Shown: positions 33,457 to 35,592 of the stretch, one piece after another | How positions within the stretch are numbered: position 1 is the stretch's first letter | Layout: each line of letters opens with the position of its first letter | Origin: Candidatus Erginobacter occultus | GTDB taxonomy: Bacteria > Auribacterota > Erginobacteria > Erginobacterales > Erginobacteraceae | Direction: 5' to 3' | Length of the DNA: 35,592 bases | Assembly: GCA_030765265.1 (NCBI GenBank) | Contig: JAVCCZ010000219.1 | Span: 1-35,592 of the forward strand | The notes under the pieces: model-generated | Told to the model about the DNA's origin: nothing | The model's input: the letters and a program-made list of their open reading frames with translations, nothing else | The model's database searches: none | Translations under genes and position numbers: made by a program

Positions 33457-34419
33457 ATGGACATATCAATCGTGGTGCCGGTATTCAACGAAGTCGAAAG
33501 CATCGAGGCGCTCGGCCGGAGTTTGCACGAAACCCTCTCCCGGAGCGGGCGGACCTATGAAATCATCCTGGTTGATGACGGAAGCACGGACGGGTCTTTT
33601 GAAGCAATGGCCACCCTGCGGAGCGAACTCCCCCATCTCCGGGTCATCCAGTTCCGGCGGAATTTCGGCCAGACCGCGGCCATCAGCGCCGGCTTCACCC
33701 AGGCCCGGGGCGAGGTGGTGGTCACGATGGACGCCGACCTGCAGAACGATCCCGGAGATATCCCCCGGTTACTGGAAGAGATGACCGCCGACACCGACGT
33801 GGTCAGCGGCTGGCGGAAGAAGCGGCAGGACGCATTCTTCAGCCGGCGGGTGCCCTCGCAACTGGCCAACGCCCTGATCAGCGCCATTACCGGGGTCAAG
33901 CTCCACGACTACGGCTGCACGCTCAAGGCCTACCGGCGCGACATCGTCCGCGATATCCGTCTCTACGGCGAGATGCACCGGTTCCTGCCCGCCCTGGCCA
34001 GCTGGGTGGGCGGAAGGGTGAAGGAAATCCCCGTCACTCATCACCCGCGCCGGTTCGGAACCTCTAAATACGGCCTTTCGCGGATCTCGCGGGTCGTGCT
34101 GGACCTGATGACCGTCAAATTCCTGATGCGGTTCAGCACCAGGCCGATTCACGTCTTCGGAAAATGGGGCCTGATCTCCGCCGCCGCCGGCCTGGCCGTT
34201 ATCGCCGTTATGGTGATCCCGCACCTGTCGTTTCAGCTCTTCGGCACCACCTTCGCCGCCGACCTGATCAAGCGGCCGTTCTGGATTATGTCGGCCTTTA
34301 TGCTGATCTTCTTCTCCCTCCAGTTTATCAGCATCGGGCTGCTGGCCGAGCTGCAGATCCGCACCTATCACGAATCCCAGAACAAGCCGATCTACGTCAT
34401 CCGCACGATACTGGGCTAA
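33457..34419 (+). CDS. GT2 polyprenyl-phosphate glycosyltransferase, ArnC/GtrB-like
   Basis: This protein has 320 residues from the ATG at 33457, which follows a strong AGGAGGG at 33441-33447. The frame is open to 33337, but this ribosome-binding site fixes the start. Motifs are ISIVVPVFNE (3-12), ILVDDGSTDGS (37-47, Asp40 and Asp41), RRNFGQTAAISAGF (67-80), VTMDADLQNDP (89-99, Asp92 and Asp94) and HHPRRFGTSKYG (195-206). Two C-terminal membrane segments (about 232-257 and 275-297) complete the ArnC/GtrB/YfdH pattern. These enzymes move a sugar from a nucleotide donor to polyprenyl phosphate on the cytoplasmic face. The divergently encoded GT-C protein at 31142-33232 is a natural consumer of the product. 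Confidence 0.94.
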   Translation: MDISIVVPVFNEVESIEALGRSLHETLSRSGRTYEIILVDDGSTDGSFEAMATLRSELPHLRVIQFRRNFGQTAAISAGFTQARGEVVVTMDADLQNDPGDIPRLLEEMTADTDVVSGWRKKRQDAFFSRRVPSQLANALISAITGVKLHDYGCTLKAYRRDIVRDIRLYGEMHRFLPALASWVGGRVKEIPVTHHPRRFGTSKYGLSRISRVVLDLMTVKFLMRFSTRPIHVFGKWGLISAAAGLAVIAVMVIPHLSFQLFGTTFAADLIKRPFWIMSAFMLIFFSLQFISIGLLAELQIRTYHESQNKPIYVIRTILG

Positions 34420-34441
34420 AGGCTTTCCCGGGGGACCTCTC

Positions 34442-35592
34442 TCAGCGCGATTCCCTCCGGGGGACGGTTTGCCCGCCTTCCCAAAGCCCATCGGAATACC
34501 TCCCCAGGAATTCATCCAACCAGGATAAGCGTTCCAGCGCTTCGCGACGCAGTCCGGCCCAGGCCTCTTCCCGGGTGATGCCCCGGGCGTAGCGGTCTCC
34601 CCAGACGGAGGAATCCCATTCGGCATATCCGGAAAGTCGCCGGTTCATCCCATCGATCCTCGCCGTGACGGAAGCCTCGCTCAACGGCCCCGGACGCAGC
34701 TGACGCCACCGCGCCGCCAGGGCGTTTTGATAGTCGGGATGATCTCGCCAGAGGCGGTCGGTTAACGCATTCGAAAGCCAGGGAGAACTCTGCCTCCCGC
34801 GGAAGGTCCCGTCATAATCCCAGGGAATGAAATAGAAACGGGAATCGGCCCCAACGCCGCGGGCTAAATACATATTGGTGCTGATCCCGTCACGGTTGTC
34901 GGTGTAATTGACCAGCAACTGCCAATCGATCGCGGAGTCGAGATTCACTATCCGCTCGATCCGATCGCCGAATTCTTGCGCCGAAGCTCCGCGGAGAAAG
35001 TCCATCAGCTCCTCATAGGGTTCGCAATGCAAACCATAAAATTGCGGCGGATATTTGACCGAATACGCAACGGAGCATTCTTCCCCTAATTGGAGAAACT
35101 TATAGAGCAGGGCCGGCTCAGTCTCTTCGGGGTCGTAGCGGTCCCAGCCGAGCAGGTGCCGGTCGACCCGGGTTCCCAGTTCGTAAAGACCCCGGTAGCG
35201 GCCGTTGACGAAGACCTCCGCCCAGTCGATGTCCGGGGCCGGGCGCGGTTCACCCCCGACTTCCCCCATCGCCTTGAAGAGATCATAAGAGAGTTTGTTG
35301 CGCAAAAACGAGATGTCGCTGTAACCGCCGCCCAGATAGAAATGATGGGTATTTGAATCGTTCAATATCCGGTGAGGCTCTTCACAGCGCACCGAAAAGG
35401 GTATCTTCCGCAACGTCCAGTCGTGCTCATCAGTGCGATTGACCTGCCAGAAATTCGTGTTCCCTCGAAACTTGACCCCCGCCCGCTCTCCCTGGAACGC
35501 GCGATATTTCACCGGGGAGAAGACGTCCCGGGGGTAGTGCTCGAACCGGAGATCAACCCTCCCGGTCTTCCGGAGCGGCTCGTTGACGTAGA
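34442..35592 (-). CDS. CotH-family protein (kinase-like fold), N-terminus cut by window
   Basis: The frame is open to the right edge, so the start is missing; 382 residues are visible. Motifs of the CotH family are KFRGNTNFW, ISFLRNKLSYDLF, VFVNGRYRGLYELGTRVDRHLLG, WQLLVNYTDNRDGISTNMYLA and FYFIPWDYDGTFRG. The Asp in NYTDNRDG and those in WDYD fit the catalytic-loop and metal-binding positions of CotH-type atypical protein kinases. The C-terminal 110 residues, with WRDHPDY and an Arg-rich helical stretch, also occur in that family. Many bacterial members are secreted and of unknown role, often beside surface-glycan genes. It is convergent with the ArnC-like GT2, 22 bp away. Kinase activity is inference. 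Confidence 0.88.
   Translation of the reverse strand, partial: YVNEPLRKTGRVDLRFEHYPRDVFSPVKYRAFQGERAGVKFRGNTNFWQVNRTDEHDWTLRKIPFSVRCEEPHRILNDSNTHHFYLGGGYSDISFLRNKLSYDLFKAMGEVGGEPRPAPDIDWAEVFVNGRYRGLYELGTRVDRHLLGWDRYDPEETEPALLYKFLQLGEECSVAYSVKYPPQFYGLHCEPYEELMDFLRGASAQEFGDRIERIVNLDSAIDWQLLVNYTDNRDGISTNMYLARGVGADSRFYFIPWDYDGTFRGRQSSPWLSNALTDRLWRDHPDYQNALAARWRQLRPGPLSEASVTARIDGMNRRLSGYAEWDSSVWGDRYARGITREEAWAGLRREALERLSWLDEFLGRYSDGLWEGGQTVPRRESR

Overview
The window is a GC-rich bacterial chromosome segment given over almost entirely to making, exporting and decorating a cell-surface polysaccharide. It holds 21 supportable genes (two cut by the window edges), one decayed gene fragment and one short palindromic repeat element. 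A lipoprotein signal, periplasmic AlgX/AlgJ-type proteins and an AlgI-type MBOAT point to a diderm (Gram-negative-type) bacterium. I cannot name a phylum. The palindromic element resembles short repeats often seen in genomes of uncultured and environmental lineages, but that is a weak clue. No rRNA, tRNA, CRISPR array, transposase or phage gene is visible.

Layout, left to right. (1) 1-4918 (+): a very large multidomain glycosyltransferase (HAD-like/COG5610 region, degenerate GT2, GT2, GT4) and a rhamnosyltransferase-like GT2. (2) 4952-6088 (-): a GT4. (3) 6394-11701 (+): a tight O-acylation module of lipoprotein (propeller plus LamG-like), MBOAT and AlgX/AlgJ-like SGNH protein. (4) 11773-12513 (-): a DPM1-like GT2. 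(5) 12689-16711 (+): a GT39-like membrane protein, a second AlgX/AlgJ-like SGNH protein and an NAD-dependent epimerase. (6) 16737-16901: MITE/REP-like element. (7) 16906-18360 (-): radical SAM protein; 18557-20023 (+): membrane-anchored SGNH hydrolase. (8) 24610-20111 (-): probable operon of methyltransferase, GT4, polysaccharide deacetylase and Wzx-like flippase, preceded by a decayed copy of the 5' end of the GT4 in (2). (9) 24996-28305 (+): large GT-C-like membrane protein and a hexapeptide acyltransferase. (10) 30357-28400 (-): a PHP-like protein of unknown function overlapping a GT4. (11) 30424-31212 (+): methyltransferase, whose 3' end overlaps a convergent multipass GT-C-like protein at 33232-31142 (-). 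(12) 33457-34419 (+): ArnC/GtrB-like GT2; 34442-35592 (-): a CotH-family protein cut by the edge.

How they may work together (inference): cytoplasmic GT2/GT4 enzymes build a lipid-linked oligosaccharide, the flippase moves it across the membrane, polyprenyl-phosphate sugar synthases feed GT-C enzymes that add side sugars outside, and the deacetylase and MBOAT/SGNH proteins adjust acylation. No Wzy polymerase, Wza/Wzc export proteins or initiating phosphoglycosyl transferase is recognisable, so the locus probably extends beyond the window. The least expected signals are a C-terminal domain apparently shared by the lipoprotein and the SGNH protein on either side of the MBOAT, the decayed GT4 duplicate with its conserved upstream block, the PHP-like gene coupled to a GT4, and a CotH-type kinase-fold protein at a glycan locus.
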